Shown: positions 54,265-63,315 of the stretch, one piece after another
Numbering within the stretch: the first letter of the stretch is position 1
How the letters are laid out: every line of letters begins with the position of its first letter
Assembly (NCBI GenBank): GCA_002279355.1
Contig: NCBV01000005.1
Coordinates: 55,968 to 119,967 of the forward strand
DNA from: Acidiphilium sp. 37-60-79
GTDB lineage: Bacteria; Pseudomonadota; Alphaproteobacteria; Acetobacterales; Acetobacteraceae
DNA: 64,000 bases
Direction: 5' to 3'
The notes under the pieces: generated by a model
The model's input: the letters and a program-made list of their open reading frames with translations, nothing else
Told to the model about the DNA's origin: nothing
The model's database searches: none
Translations under genes and position numbers: made by a program

Positions 54265-55086
54265 TCAGCGCGCCGCGCGCATGGCAGCGGCTAACGCGGC
54301 AACATCGTCGAGCACCGCATCAATCAGCGCAGGCGAGGCGTGGCCGTCATGATCGAGCCCTTTGGCCATGTGATCGATCAACGCGGATGCGATCACCGCG
54401 CCGTCGGCATGGCGGGCGACGATGGCGGCTTGCTCGGGCGTGCGCACGCCAAACCCCACCGCGATTGGCAAGGCGGTGGCGCGGCGAATGCGCGGGATAT
54501 CCCGCGCCAAATCCTCGGCCGACGCTGTGCGGGTACCCGTGATGCCGGTGATCGACACGTAATAGACAAAACCCGATGATTCTTTCAGCACAATCGGCAA
54601 ACGCTGATCCGAGGTGGTCGGTGCCACCAGGCGGATCAGGTCAATCGCGTGGGTGCGCAAGGCGGGCAGCAACAAGTCGCTCTCTTCGGTTGGCATATCC
54701 ACCACGATCACCCCATCAACCCCCGCTTCGGCGGCGTCGGCGGCAAAATCATCGATGCCATACGCGAGAATCGGGTTCAGATAGCCCATCAGCACCAGCG
54801 GCACGGTTTGGTTGGCGCTCCGAAATTCGCGGATCAGTGCGAGGGTACCCGCGACCGTTGCCCCCGCCCGCAACGCCCGCCGACCCGCTTGCTGGATCGT
54901 CGGGCCATCGGCCATCGGATCGGTGAACGGCATGCCAATCTCGATAATATCCGCGCCACGCGCCGCCATGCCGTTGAGCAAGGCGGCTGACGTGGCGCGA
55001 TCAGGATCAAACGCTTCGACGAAGGTGATCAGGGCTGCGCGATTTTCCGCGCCAAGCCGCGCAAAGGTGGTCGCGATCCGGCTCAC
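54265..55086 (-). CDS. trpA: Tryptophan synthase alpha subunit
   Basis: TrpA splits indole-3-glycerol phosphate to indole, which passes to TrpB. The 273-residue barrel has the catalytic pair Glu49 (DIIEIGMPF) and Asp60 (DPMADGP), and the phosphate-binding [15 protein letters not shown] and IAVGFGV. One nearby position differs from most family members (FVEAFDPD where AGDPD is usual). The start overlaps the trpB stop by 4 bases, so both are one unit. Confidence 0.96.
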   Translation of the reverse strand: MSRIATTFARLGAENRAALITFVEAFDPDRATSAALLNGMAARGADIIEIGMPFTDPMADGPTIQQAGRRALRAGATVAGTLALIREFRSANQTVPLVLMGYLNPILAYGIDDFAADAAEAGVDGVIVVDMPTEESDLLLPALRTHAIDLIRLVAPTTSDQRLPIVLKESSGFVYYVSITGITGTRTASAEDLARDIPRIRRATALPIAVGFGVRTPEQAAIVARHADGAVIASALIDHMAKGLDHDGHASPALIDAVLDDVAALAAAMRAAR

Positions 55087-56297
55087 AATTTGGCCCCGAG
55101 ATGTTTGGCGACGGTGAAAATATCTTTATCGCCCCGACCGCAGAGATTCATCAGAATAATATGCTCGGCGGGCAAACCCGGCGCCATTTTCGCGACATGG
55201 GCGAGCGCGTGCGAGGGTTCGAGGGCTGGAATAATGCCCTCGGTGCGGCAGCAAAGCTGAAACGCCTCCAACGCCTCATCATCGGTCACCGCAACATAAG
55301 AAACTCGGCCAATATCATGCAAATGCGCATGTTCCGGGCCAATGCCCGGATAATCAAGACCGGCGGAAATCGAATGGGCCTCGGTAATCTGGCCATCCGC
55401 ATCCTGCAGCAAATAGGTGCGGTTGCCATGCAGCACGCCAGGACGCCCACGCGCCAAGGCCGCCGCATGCTCGCCCGATTCCAGCCCGCGCCCAGCGGCT
55501 TCAACGCCGATAAGCGCCACCTCATCATCCAAAAACGCATGAAACAGGCCAATCGCGTTGGACCCGCCGCCAATCGCGGCAATCGCGGTGTCGGGCAGAC
55601 GGCCTTCGGCTGCGAGCATTTGCGCGCGCGCTTCGGTGCCGATCACCGACTGAAAATCGCGCACCATCGCTGGATAGGGGTGCGGGCCGGCAGCGGTGCC
55701 GATGATATAAAACGTATCGCGCACATTCGCGACCCAATCGCGCATCGCCTCGTTCATCGCATCTTTGAGCGTGGCCGCCCCCGCCGTGACCGGGACGATT
55801 TCCGCGCCGAGCAGCTTCATCCGAAACACGTTGGGCTGTTGGCGCTCAACATCGGTCGCCCCCATATAAATCACGCACGGCAACCCAAACAACGCCGCCA
55901 CCGTCGCGGTCGCAACGCCATGCTGCCCGGCCCCGGTTTCCGCGATGATCCGGGTTTTACCCATCCGGCGAGCAAGCAAAATCTGGCCAATGCAATTATT
56001 GATTTTATGCGCGCCGGTATGGTTGAGCTCATCGCGCTTGAAATAGATTTTCGCGCCGCCCAGATGGCGGGTCAGGCGCTCGGCGAACCAAAGCGGGCTG
56101 GGCCGGCCCACATAATGGGTCAGGTAATAATTGAACTCATCCTGAAAAGTCGGGTCTTGCTTGGCCTGCTCATAAGCGGCCTCCAACTCCAAGATCAACG
56201 GCATCAAGGTTTCCGCCACGAAGCGGCCACCGAAATCACCGAAACGGCCGCGCGCATCAGGCAAGCTGCGCAGGGAATTGGGTAGGGGCTTATTCAT
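55083..56297 (-). CDS. trpB: Tryptophan synthase beta subunit
   Basis: TrpB joins indole to serine using pyridoxal phosphate. The 404-residue product has the PLP lysine Lys98 ([10 protein letters not shown]), the phosphate loop GGGSNA and the family start [20 protein letters not shown] site stands before the ATG at 56297; an in-frame upstream start at 56342 lacks family similarity. It is the first gene of the trpB-trpA pair. No trpF or leader peptide was seen in the 150 bases before it. Confidence 0.97.
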   Translation of the reverse strand: MNKPLPNSLRSLPDARGRFGDFGGRFVAETLMPLILELEAAYEQAKQDPTFQDEFNYYLTHYVGRPSPLWFAERLTRHLGGAKIYFKRDELNHTGAHKINNCIGQILLARRMGKTRIIAETGAGQHGVATATVAALFGLPCVIYMGATDVERQQPNVFRMKLLGAEIVPVTAGAATLKDAMNEAMRDWVANVRDTFYIIGTAAGPHPYPAMVRDFQSVIGTEARAQMLAAEGRLPDTAIAAIGGGSNAIGLFHAFLDDEVALIGVEAAGRGLESGEHAAALARGRPGVLHGNRTYLLQDADGQITEAHSISAGLDYPGIGPEHAHLHDIGRVSYVAVTDDEALEAFQLCCRTEGIIPALEPSHALAHVAKMAPGLPAEHIILMNLCGRGDKDIFTVAKHLGAKL

Positions 56298-56444
56298 TTT
56301 TTCTCTCCAAGGCGAGCATTCGCGCTGCTGCTGGAGGGCCATAGCGGATTTCCGCGCCCTGCGAAACCGGGGCTGCAGTGCGAATGAGCTTGGAAATCAG
56401 CGGCGCTGCGGTGACCTCGGGACGATGCCGTCCATGGCGCGCCG

Positions 56445-56897
56445 TTAATCGGGATCGTCGCTGACCAGGCGATCAATCGTGGCGATCAGCGCCGCTCGCC
56501 ATTGATGGATGATTTCGATGTCCGATTTTTTCGCCACCTGCTGGGCATAGTGATCGATGAAGCTTCCCAACTCACCCAGCCATCGGTCCAGGCCATGATG
56601 TCGGTCCAGCGCCGTGGTGACAAAAGCCTGTTTCTGACGTGACAGCGCGAGATAATGCCGCTCAGCATAATTAATGACTGCATCCAGCACTCGTATCCGC
56701 TGCGATCGTTTGAACGCCGCATATCCAGCGACAAAAATCACGATCGCGTTGGTGTCAACAATGATCGCGAACGTCAGATACGATATGTCGCGATAAAGCA
56801 GGGCTACCGACGCCGCCATCGTGAAGATACCGGATGCGCCCACCGCAAACCCGACGCGCCTGTCGATTTTTGCTACTAGCCATTGATCATCGGCCAT
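56445..56897 (-). CDS. Membrane protein of unknown function
   Basis: The 150-residue protein has a cytoplasmic start, two membrane helices (about residues 15-55, VGASGIFTMAASVALLY and FAIIVDTNAIVIFVAGYAAF) and a long soluble helical tail (HHGLDRWLGELGSFIDHYAQQ). I do not recognise the family. It stands alone between trpB and the glutathione transferase gene. Confidence 0.55.
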   Translation of the reverse strand: MADDQWLVAKIDRRVGFAVGASGIFTMAASVALLYRDISYLTFAIIVDTNAIVIFVAGYAAFKRSQRIRVLDAVINYAERHYLALSRQKQAFVTTALDRHHGLDRWLGELGSFIDHYAQQVAKKSDIEIIHQWRAALIATIDRLVSDDPD

Positions 56898-57003
56898 TGA
56901 TGCGCTCCACCAACCAAATCTTGTCGATCAAAACACAGCGCGAATAAATAAAACAATCATTGGACGGAGACAACAAGTTAGATCATCGCGAAGCCATGCG
57001 CGG

Positions 57004-57633
57004 TCAGGTCGTGGCGGACTGCGCGGCTATTTCTGCGTCATCCAAAGCTGCGGCCCGACTATAGGCCGGGCGGGCGCTCAGGGTGCGAAAATATGCCTCG
57101 AATGCCGGGCGTTGTGGCACAGTGCCGAACATCAGGCCAAAGCCGATTTGCGAACCGACATACACATCCGCCGCCGAGAAACGGTTCCCCGCGAGGTAGG
57201 TTCGGTCGGTGATCGCGGCTTCGAGCACATCGATCACCCGGTCATATGACCCGTAGCCAGCCATCGCTTCCTTGTCAGCGGGCGTGATGAAACCCAGAGC
57301 GCGATTCGTGATGGCGGCTTCGAGCGGGCCAGCGGCGAAAAACAGCCAGCGATAATAGGCACCCCGTGCCGGATCGGTTGGGGCGGGTGCCAGCGCGGCG
57401 GCGGGGAATGCATCGGCCAGATAGGCACAGATGGCGGCGGTTTCGGTGACGATCATGCCATCATGATTGATCGCGGGGACTTTGCCCATCGGGTTGATCG
57501 CCAGATAATCATCGGATTTCATGCCGGCGTGATAATCGAGCCATTCGACATGATAAGGCTCGCCGATTTCTTCGAGCATCCAACGGGCGATGCGACCGCG
57601 TGACATCGGGTTGCTGTATAAAGTGAGGTTCAT
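57004..57633 (-). CDS. Glutathione S-transferase family protein
   Basis: The 209-residue protein has a thioredoxin-like N-terminal domain (LTLYSNPMSRGRIARWML, GKVPAINHDG and TETAAICAYLAD) and an all-helical C-terminal domain (LAGNRFSAADVYVGSQIGF). The catalytic group, probably a serine near position 11, could not be fixed. Substrate unknown. The ATG at 57633 overlaps the stop of the HNH gene by 4 bases. Confidence 0.88.
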   Translation of the reverse strand: MNLTLYSNPMSRGRIARWMLEEIGEPYHVEWLDYHAGMKSDDYLAINPMGKVPAINHDGMIVTETAAICAYLADAFPAAALAPAPTDPARGAYYRWLFFAAGPLEAAITNRALGFITPADKEAMAGYGSYDRVIDVLEAAITDRTYLAGNRFSAADVYVGSQIGFGLMFGTVPQRPAFEAYFRTLSARPAYSRAAALDDAEIAAQSATT

Positions 57634-58190
57634 GTTTCCAACTCGCTGTCCCAATAGAGAAAATCGCGCCAACTCTCGTGCAAATAATTCGGCGGAAACC
57701 CGCGCCCGCGATCCTGCAACTCCCAGGAATTGGGGCGGCGCGGGGTTTGGCGCGGAAACATTTTACATTCGCGCGGCAGCTTCGAGCCTTTACGCAAATT
57801 ACAGGTGCCACAAGCGGTCACCACGTTTTCCCACGTGGTGCGCCCGCCATGCGCGCGCGGCACCACATGATCGAACGTGAGGTCCGGCGCGGGCAGGCGG
57901 CTTTGGCAATATTGGCAGGTGAAGCCATCGCGCAGAAACACATTGAACCGGGTGAAGGCGGGCTGGCGCGAGGCGGCGACGAAATCTTTCAGCGCAATCA
58001 CCGATGGCAATCGCATCGCGAACGAGGTGGAATGCACCTCATGATCATATTCGGAGAGCACCGACACTCGATCAAGAAACACCGCCTTTACGGCGTCCTG
58101 CCAAGCCCAGAGCGATAACGGAAAATAGGAAAGCGGACGGAAATCCGCGTTCAGCACCAAAGCGGGGAAATTCTGCCCGCCGTCAGGCAT
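57630..58190 (-). CDS. HNH endonuclease
   Basis: The 186-residue protein (ATG 58190) has zinc cysteines CQYC and CGTCN and the HNH core TFDHVVPRAHGGRTTWENVV. Its N-terminal part (LVLNADFRPLSYFPLSLWAWQDAVKAVF) matches a broadly conserved bacterial group in which this domain precedes HNH. These proteins are often near recombination or repair genes, but their role is unclear. It overlaps the glutathione transferase gene by 4 bases. Confidence 0.88.
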   Translation of the reverse strand: MPDGGQNFPALVLNADFRPLSYFPLSLWAWQDAVKAVFLDRVSVLSEYDHEVHSTSFAMRLPSVIALKDFVAASRQPAFTRFNVFLRDGFTCQYCQSRLPAPDLTFDHVVPRAHGGRTTWENVVTACGTCNLRKGSKLPRECKMFPRQTPRRPNSWELQDRGRGFPPNYLHESWRDFLYWDSELET

Positions 58191-58347
58191 AGGTACACTG
58201 ATCCCGAAGCGGCACACAACCAAGCGTTGTGAAAACCGTTTTGTGGGTCACGGCGTTCGGACCCTGCGATAGGCTGCACGAATCGTCATAACGCTCTTAT
58301 GGCAAAGAGGCGCCGCCTGGGCAAGGCGGGCGGGCAAATGTCAAGAG

Positions 58348-58373
58348 TTTGTCATGCTCAGCCTGCCGAAGCC
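58348..58373. repeat. Interspersed short sequence TTTGTCATGCTCAGCCTGCC...
   Basis: The stretch resembles the short sequence TGTCATGCTGAGCCTGTCGA that is scattered through many bacterial genomes. It covers the stop codon of the broken carboxylesterase gene at 58358. Only one copy was seen in this window. Confidence 0.35.
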
Positions 58374-58961
58374 CCGCTGGTCAACGTGCGGCTAAGCAAA
58401 GCTTCACCAGCCTCGAGCCCCGCCGGATCAATGCCGTGGGCGAGGCCGGGGATGAACAGTGCTTGCACCGGCACATTGGCGGCGATCAACGCGGTTTGCG
58501 CCTCACGCGAGCGCGATGGCGGGACCACGGTATCGGCTTCGCCATGCACCAGCAGCACTGGCGCGTGGCGGGACGCTGCGACGCAGGCCAGTGAACAAGG
58601 CCATCATCGCACCTTGGCTAAACCCCATCAGCGCGTAAGCATCGGCTGGTAGAGCATGGCGGGTGAGTTCGCCATCGATGAAGGAATCGAGCACGCCGCG
58701 CGCCCGCCGGGCACCCGCGCCGAGGGTGGCGGGGTCGAGCGCGCCGATCGGAAACCATTGGCGGCCCTCAAAACCGGGCGGGGCCATATCGCACGGGTCT
58801 GGTGCATTGGGCGAGACGAACAGCGCGTCCGGCAGGATTTTTGCCCAATAGGGGGCGAGTGAGATCAGATCATCGCCATTCGAGCCATAGCCATGGCAGA
58901 GCACCACGATATGGCGGGGGGTGCGACCGGCAGCAGGGCCAAAGCGGGGGCCATCAAGCAT
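58358..58961 (-). pseudogene. Phospholipase/carboxylesterase gene, frameshifted
   Basis: The first frame (58961-58503) has the alpha/beta hydrolase start HIVVLCHGYGSNGDDLISL and the nucleophile serine motif LMGFSQGAMMALFTGLRRSVPPR. The second frame (58558 down to 58358) has VLLVHGEADTVVPPS, with the acid, and AHGID, with the histidine. The frames meet at about 58560-58600 with a shift, and about 25 residues normally found there are absent. I infer a deletion that also broke the frame. A sequencing error alone would not explain the missing stretch. Confidence 0.78.
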
Positions 58962-58992
58962 GTTTTCGCTCCTTTTTAGCGCAGGGCGTGGA

Positions 58993-59910
58993 TTAGGCGT
59001 GGATCAGCGTGCCAATGCCGCCTTCGGTGAAGAGTTCGAGCAGGCTGGCGTGAGGCACGCGGCCATCGAGAATGGTGGCCCCTTTGACGCCACCGCGCAC
59101 CGCGGCGATGCAGGTTTCCACCTTGGGGATCATGCCACCGGAAATTGTGCCGTCAGCGCGCAAGGTTTCGATTTCGGCGATGGTGAGTTCGGGCATCAGA
59201 GCACCGTCACGACTGAGCACGCCGGGCACATCGGTCAGCATCAGCAGGCGCTGGGCGCCGAGCGCCCCGGCGATTGCCCCGGCGACGGTATCGGCGTTGA
59301 TATTATAGGTGGCCCCATCACTGCCAGAGCCGACTGGCGCGATCACCGGGATCAGCCCGGCGCCGGTGAGGGCGTGGATCACCCGCACGTCGATTTCTTC
59401 CGGTTCGCCGACAAAGCCGAGATCGAGCGCGGTTTCGATCGCGCTCCCCGGATCGCGGCGCATGCGGGTGAGTTTGCGCGCACGGATCAAGCCGCCATCC
59501 TTGCCGCAAATCCCGACGGCGAGGGCACCAGCTTTGTTGATCAGGCCCGCGACCATTTTATTGACCGTGCCGGCCAGCACCATTTCCACCACCTCGACCA
59601 TCGCGGCATCGGTCACGCGCAGGCCATCGATGAAGGTGGATTGAATGGCGAGGCGGTGCAGCATCGCGTTGATTTGCGGGCCGCCGCCATGCACCACCAC
59701 CGGATTGATGCCGACTTGCTTGAGCAGCGCGATGTCACGCCCGAAGCCTTCGGCGAGACTATCCTCGCCCATCGCATGCCCGCCATATTTCACCACAATG
59801 GTTGCCCCGGCATAGCGGCGCAGATAGGGCAGTGCATGGGCAACGATCCGCGCTTGTTCGGCCGCGTCGGCGTGGCGATCGGCAGGACGATCGGCAGGAC
59901 GGTCGTTCAT
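58993..59910 (-). CDS. argB: Acetylglutamate kinase
   Basis: ArgB phosphorylates N-acetylglutamate in arginine synthesis. The 305-residue protein has the glycine motifs [10 protein letters not shown] and VVHGGGPQI, and [24 protein letters not shown] and [10 protein letters not shown]. The start at 59910 has AGGG upstream; in-frame codons before it have no similarity. The N-terminus holds a short repeat of DRPAD. It follows engB after about 67 bases and may belong to the rpmH-to-engB run. Confidence 0.95.
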   Translation of the reverse strand: MNDRPADRPADRHADAAEQARIVAHALPYLRRYAGATIVVKYGGHAMGEDSLAEGFGRDIALLKQVGINPVVVHGGGPQINAMLHRLAIQSTFIDGLRVTDAAMVEVVEMVLAGTVNKMVAGLINKAGALAVGICGKDGGLIRARKLTRMRRDPGSAIETALDLGFVGEPEEIDVRVIHALTGAGLIPVIAPVGSGSDGATYNINADTVAGAIAGALGAQRLLMLTDVPGVLSRDGALMPELTIAEIETLRADGTISGGMIPKVETCIAAVRGGVKGATILDGRVPHASLLELFTEGGIGTLIHA

Positions 59911-59977
59911 GGTTGCCCTCATGCGTTGATGATCGAGTCTCTGATTGCCGCGTCTATGTAAGCGCAGCCGCCTTGGG

Positions 59978-60619
59978 TCAAGCGGCGAGGGCGGCGAGCA
60001 CGGCGCGCAATTCATCCATGCCAGCGCCGGTTTCGCTCGATGTCACGATAACATCATGCAAAGCGGCGGGATGTTTGCGGGCCAGGGCCTGCACCTCCGC
60101 GCGTTTGCGGGCCAAGGCATCGGGCTTGAGCTTGTCGGATTTGGTCAGCACCAATTGGAACGCCATCGCCGCCTTGTCGAGCAGGTCCATCACCGCGTGA
60201 TCGGCCGGTTTGTCTTCGACGCGAGCATCGAGCAGCAAAAACACCCGGCGCAAATTCGGGCGGCCGCGCACATAGTCAAACATCAGCCCCTGCCAATCGC
60301 GCTTGATCGAGCGCGGGGCTTCGGCATAGCCGTAGCCGGGCATATCGACCAGCACCAGTCCGCGATTGCCGACCGCGAAAAAATTGAGCTGGCGGGTGCG
60401 CCCCGGCGTGACGCTGACCCGCGCCAAGGCGCGCATGCCGGTGATGGCGTTGATCAGGCTGGATTTGCCGACATTGGAACGACCCGCCAAGGCGATTTCA
60501 GCACCCTCGGCCGGCGGCAGGCTGGCGCGGGTTTGGGCGGCGTGGAAAAATTGTGCGCCCTGGGCGAACAGCACCCTGCCCGCTTCGATGGCGGCTTGAT
60601 CGTCTTGGGGCTGGTTCAT
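59978..60619 (-). CDS. engB: Ribosome biogenesis GTPase EngB/YsxC
   Basis: EngB is an essential GTPase that helps assemble the 50S ribosomal subunit. The 213-residue product has G1 GRSNVGKSS (residues 46-54), G3 DMPGYGY, G4 TKSDKLK and the arginine-rich [12 protein letters not shown]. The start at 60619 is 7 bases after the yidC stop. It follows yidC as in many alphaproteobacteria. Confidence 0.95.
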   Translation of the reverse strand: MNQPQDDQAAIEAGRVLFAQGAQFFHAAQTRASLPPAEGAEIALAGRSNVGKSSLINAITGMRALARVSVTPGRTRQLNFFAVGNRGLVLVDMPGYGYAEAPRSIKRDWQGLMFDYVRGRPNLRRVFLLLDARVEDKPADHAVMDLLDKAAMAFQLVLTKSDKLKPDALARKRAEVQALARKHPAALHDVIVTSSETGAGMDELRAVLAALAA

Positions 60620-60626
60620 GCCCGGA

Positions 60627-62405
60627 TCAGCCCTTGGACGGTAGTTTTTCCGCCGCTGCGGAAACCCGCAGGCGATGGGCATTATGCAGTTTCATGATGA
60701 TCCATTGCTGCACCATCGTGAGGAAATTATTGGTGGTGTAATAGAGCACCAAACCGGCCGGGAAGCTAGCGAGCATGATGGTGTAGATGATCGGCATCAT
60801 TTTCATGATCCGCGCCTGGGCCGGGTCTGCGGGCGGCGGGTTCAGGCGCTGCGAACCATATTGGGCAAGGCCCATCAGGATCGGCAGCACACCGACATGC
60901 AGTAAGGGCAGCAGGGCCGATGGGTGGAATGGCAGCAGACCGAACAGGTTGAAAATATTGGTCGGGTCACGCGCCGAGAGATCATGGATCCAGAGATAAA
61001 ACGGCGCCTGTCGCATTTCGATGGTGATGAAAATCACCTTATAGAGAGCGAAAAAGATCGGCACTTGCAGCAGCATCGGCAGGCAGCCAGCGGCGGGGTT
61101 GACGCCTTCGAGCTTGTAGAGCGCCATAATTTCTTTTTGCTGGCGGGCGACATCGTCTTTGATGCGTTCGCGCACGGCGGCGACTTTAGGCGCGACGTCA
61201 CGCATTTTCGCCATCGAGAGGAACGAGGTGCGCACCAGCGGGAAGAGCACCAATTTCAGGCAGATGGTAAAGACGATGATGCCGACGCCGAAATTACCGA
61301 AAATCCGGCCCAGCGTGTTCAGCGCGAGGAACATCGGCTTGGTCAGCAGATAGAGAATGCCGAAATCGATCGCCTTGTCGAAGCTGGGGATATGGTATTG
61401 CGCCCCATAGGCGTTGAGGATGCTGAGCACTTTCGCGCCGGTAAAGACGTGCAGCACCATGCTGGCACTGGCACCAGGGGCGACGCTGAGCGGGGTGCTG
61501 CGCACCATATCGACCTGATAGGCGCCGTCATCGGCCTTGCGGCCCGCGACAGTGCGGTAGCGATAGGCGGTGGTGACGGTTTCATCCGGCGCGGGGATCA
61601 GAGCGGTGAGCCAATATTTGCCGGTGATGCCCGCCCAGCCGCCGGGGGCGGTGGTGCTGAAGGCTTGGCCGTCAGGCTTATTTTTTGCGTTTGAGCGGCT
61701 GTTCACATAGTTCAGCGGATGCAACGTGCCTTTGAACACGCCGAGCGGGCCTTTATGCATGATCAGGCTGCCGGGCACTTTGGGCAGATAATCCCGGCGG
61801 ATGCGCGACCAGGGATAGGCCGTCACCGGGCTCGATGAGCCATTGCTGATCGCCTGATGCACGGTGAACATATAGCGCTGATCGATGCCGAGGATGATTT
61901 TGAACGTGATGTTTTGCGGGTCGGTCCAGCTCAATGTCACGTCATGGCCGGGGGTGAGTGCGCCGGTGGAGGCGGTCCAGATCGTGTTGGCGGACGGGAC
62001 GGTGAAATTGGCGTTGGGTGGCGCGTCCCAGCCGAATTGGACGAAATAAGAATGGGCGTGGCCGGGGCGTGACAGCAAGGTGACCAGCGGCGAGTGGGGC
62101 GCGACGGTCGTGTGGTAGCGGGTGAGCACCAGATCATCGATTTTGGCGCCGCGCAGGCTGATCGAGCCTTGCACGTCCGGAGCGGTGATGGTGACGCGCG
62201 GGGCCGGGCTGTTTTGCGCACGCGCGCTGCCGGTTTGCGGCAGCGGTGCTACACCCGGCGCGGCGGGGGCGGACATTGGGGTTGTGGTGTGCGCGAGGGA
62301 GGATGGTTTGGGTTTCGGCAGGAAATGATTGGCGAGAAGGTTGAAGATGAGGAAAATCGCCAGCGACAGGGCGACCGCCAGAATCATGCGTTTATTATTA
62401 TCCAT
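60627..62405 (-). CDS. yidC: Membrane protein insertase YidC
   Basis: YidC inserts proteins into the inner membrane, with or without SecYEG. The 592-residue product has an N-terminal helix (MILAVALSLAIFLIFNLLA), a large periplasmic beta domain, and five C-terminal helices with KLVLFPLVRTSFLSMAKMRDVAP and QKEIMALYKLEGVNPAAGCLPM. The start shares one base with the yidD stop. Confidence 0.97.
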   Translation of the reverse strand: MDNNKRMILAVALSLAIFLIFNLLANHFLPKPKPSSLAHTTTPMSAPAAPGVAPLPQTGSARAQNSPAPRVTITAPDVQGSISLRGAKIDDLVLTRYHTTVAPHSPLVTLLSRPGHAHSYFVQFGWDAPPNANFTVPSANTIWTASTGALTPGHDVTLSWTDPQNITFKIILGIDQRYMFTVHQAISNGSSSPVTAYPWSRIRRDYLPKVPGSLIMHKGPLGVFKGTLHPLNYVNSRSNAKNKPDGQAFSTTAPGGWAGITGKYWLTALIPAPDETVTTAYRYRTVAGRKADDGAYQVDMVRSTPLSVAPGASASMVLHVFTGAKVLSILNAYGAQYHIPSFDKAIDFGILYLLTKPMFLALNTLGRIFGNFGVGIIVFTICLKLVLFPLVRTSFLSMAKMRDVAPKVAAVRERIKDDVARQQKEIMALYKLEGVNPAAGCLPMLLQVPIFFALYKVIFITIEMRQAPFYLWIHDLSARDPTNIFNLFGLLPFHPSALLPLLHVGVLPILMGLAQYGSQRLNPPPADPAQARIMKMMPIIYTIMLASFPAGLVLYYTTNNFLTMVQQWIIMKLHNAHRLRVSAAAEKLPSKG

Positions 62406-62680
62406 CAGAAGGTCCTGTCAGGCGTGATGTGCGCGCACATCATGGGATGGGTGGCTTGGCTTGGTGGTACCGGATCGAAACCGCCGGGATGGAATGGGTG
62501 GCAGCGACAAAGGCGGCGCATGGCCAGCACGGTGCCGCGCCCGGCGCCGTGCGTTGCAATCGCCTCCTGGGCGTAGCTGCTGCATGACGGCATGAACCGG
62601 CATTGACCGCCAAAAAGAGGCGAGAGGGTCAATTGATAAAGGTGCACCAAGGCGCGGAGCAATTTGGCGCTGCGGCTCAT
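62405..62680 (-). CDS. yidD: Membrane protein insertion efficiency factor YidD
   Basis: YidD is a small amphipathic protein that assists YidC. The 91-residue protein (ATG 62680) has [31 protein letters not shown] cut here to [11 protein letters not shown] and [12 protein letters not shown], both diagnostic. It overlaps rnpA by 4 bases and touches yidC. Confidence 0.94.
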   Translation of the reverse strand: MSRSAKLLRALVHLYQLTLSPLFGGQCRFMPSCSSYAQEAIATHGAGRGTVLAMRRLCRCHPFHPGGFDPVPPSQATHPMMCAHITPDRTF

Positions 62681-63144
62681 GGGTTTGCCCCAGGTTTCGC
62701 GGGTGACGGTGCTGGCGGATTGGCGCGGTCGAGCAAATCGGCGAGGGTTTGGCGCAAGGCGGCGAACGGGACAGCGCCGGTATCGTGCCGGGCGATCAAG
62801 ACCAGATCGAAGCCGGTGCAAGGCTGGTTTGCGACGCGGCGCTCCGCGAGGGCCAATCGTGCGGCTTCGCGCAGACGACGGCGCGCGCGATTGCGGATGA
62901 CCGCGTTGCCAACTTTGCGACTCGCGGTGAGGCCAAGGCGAACCGGCTGGTCCGGGCTGGTGAGCAGGGTTTGCGCGACCAAACCGGGATAGGCCCGCTT
63001 TTGACCACGCGCGGCGGCGCGGAGAAAATCGGCGCGTTTCGGCAAGGGAGGCGGCGGCGAGCCTGTCACGCTGGACACTTTCGGTTGCACGCTGAGCCGT
63101 GAAAACGCCTGATCGGAGGGTTTAATCAAGATCAGGCGGGTCAC
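62677..63144 (-). CDS. rnpA: Ribonuclease P protein component
   Basis: RnpA binds the RNase P RNA for tRNA 5' processing. The frame from GTG 63144 gives 155 residues, and GTG 63078 gives 133. The family core is [20 protein letters not shown], then [29 protein letters not shown] cut to [17 protein letters not shown]. It follows rpmH after 11 bases and overlaps yidD by 4 bases. Confidence 0.92.
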   Translation of the reverse strand: MTRLILIKPSDQAFSRLSVQPKVSSVTGSPPPPLPKRADFLRAAARGQKRAYPGLVAQTLLTSPDQPVRLGLTASRKVGNAVIRNRARRRLREAARLALAERRVANQPCTGFDLVLIARHDTGAVPFAALRQTLADLLDRANPPAPSPAKPGANP

Positions 63145-63155
63145 ACGGGCTGGTG

Positions 63156-63290
63156 TTACGCCGAGAGGCGCTTACGACCCTTGGTCCGGCGATTGGCGAT
63201 GACCTTACGGCCGCCGACCGTTTCCATACGGGACCGGAAACCGTGGCGGCGCTTCCGGACGAGCTTCGAAGGTTGATAAGTCCGCTTCAC
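63156..63290 (-). CDS. rpmH: 50S ribosomal protein L34
   Basis: L34 is a small, highly basic ribosomal protein. The 44-residue product reads [20 protein letters not shown] then [20 protein letters not shown] and is full length. The start codon is GTG at 63290. It is the first gene of the leftward rpmH-rnpA-yidD-yidC-engB run, and a good promoter lies about 80 bases upstream. Confidence 0.97.
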   Translation of the reverse strand: MKRTYQPSKLVRKRRHGFRSRMETVGGRKVIANRRTKGRKRLSA

Positions 63291-63315
63291 GGCGAGCACT
63301 CCACAACGAGAAAAA

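Noticed and set aside
58299..58652. A rightward 117-residue frame between the HNH gene and argB
   Set aside because: It runs opposite the two parts of the broken carboxylesterase, has no ribosome site and no family similarity.
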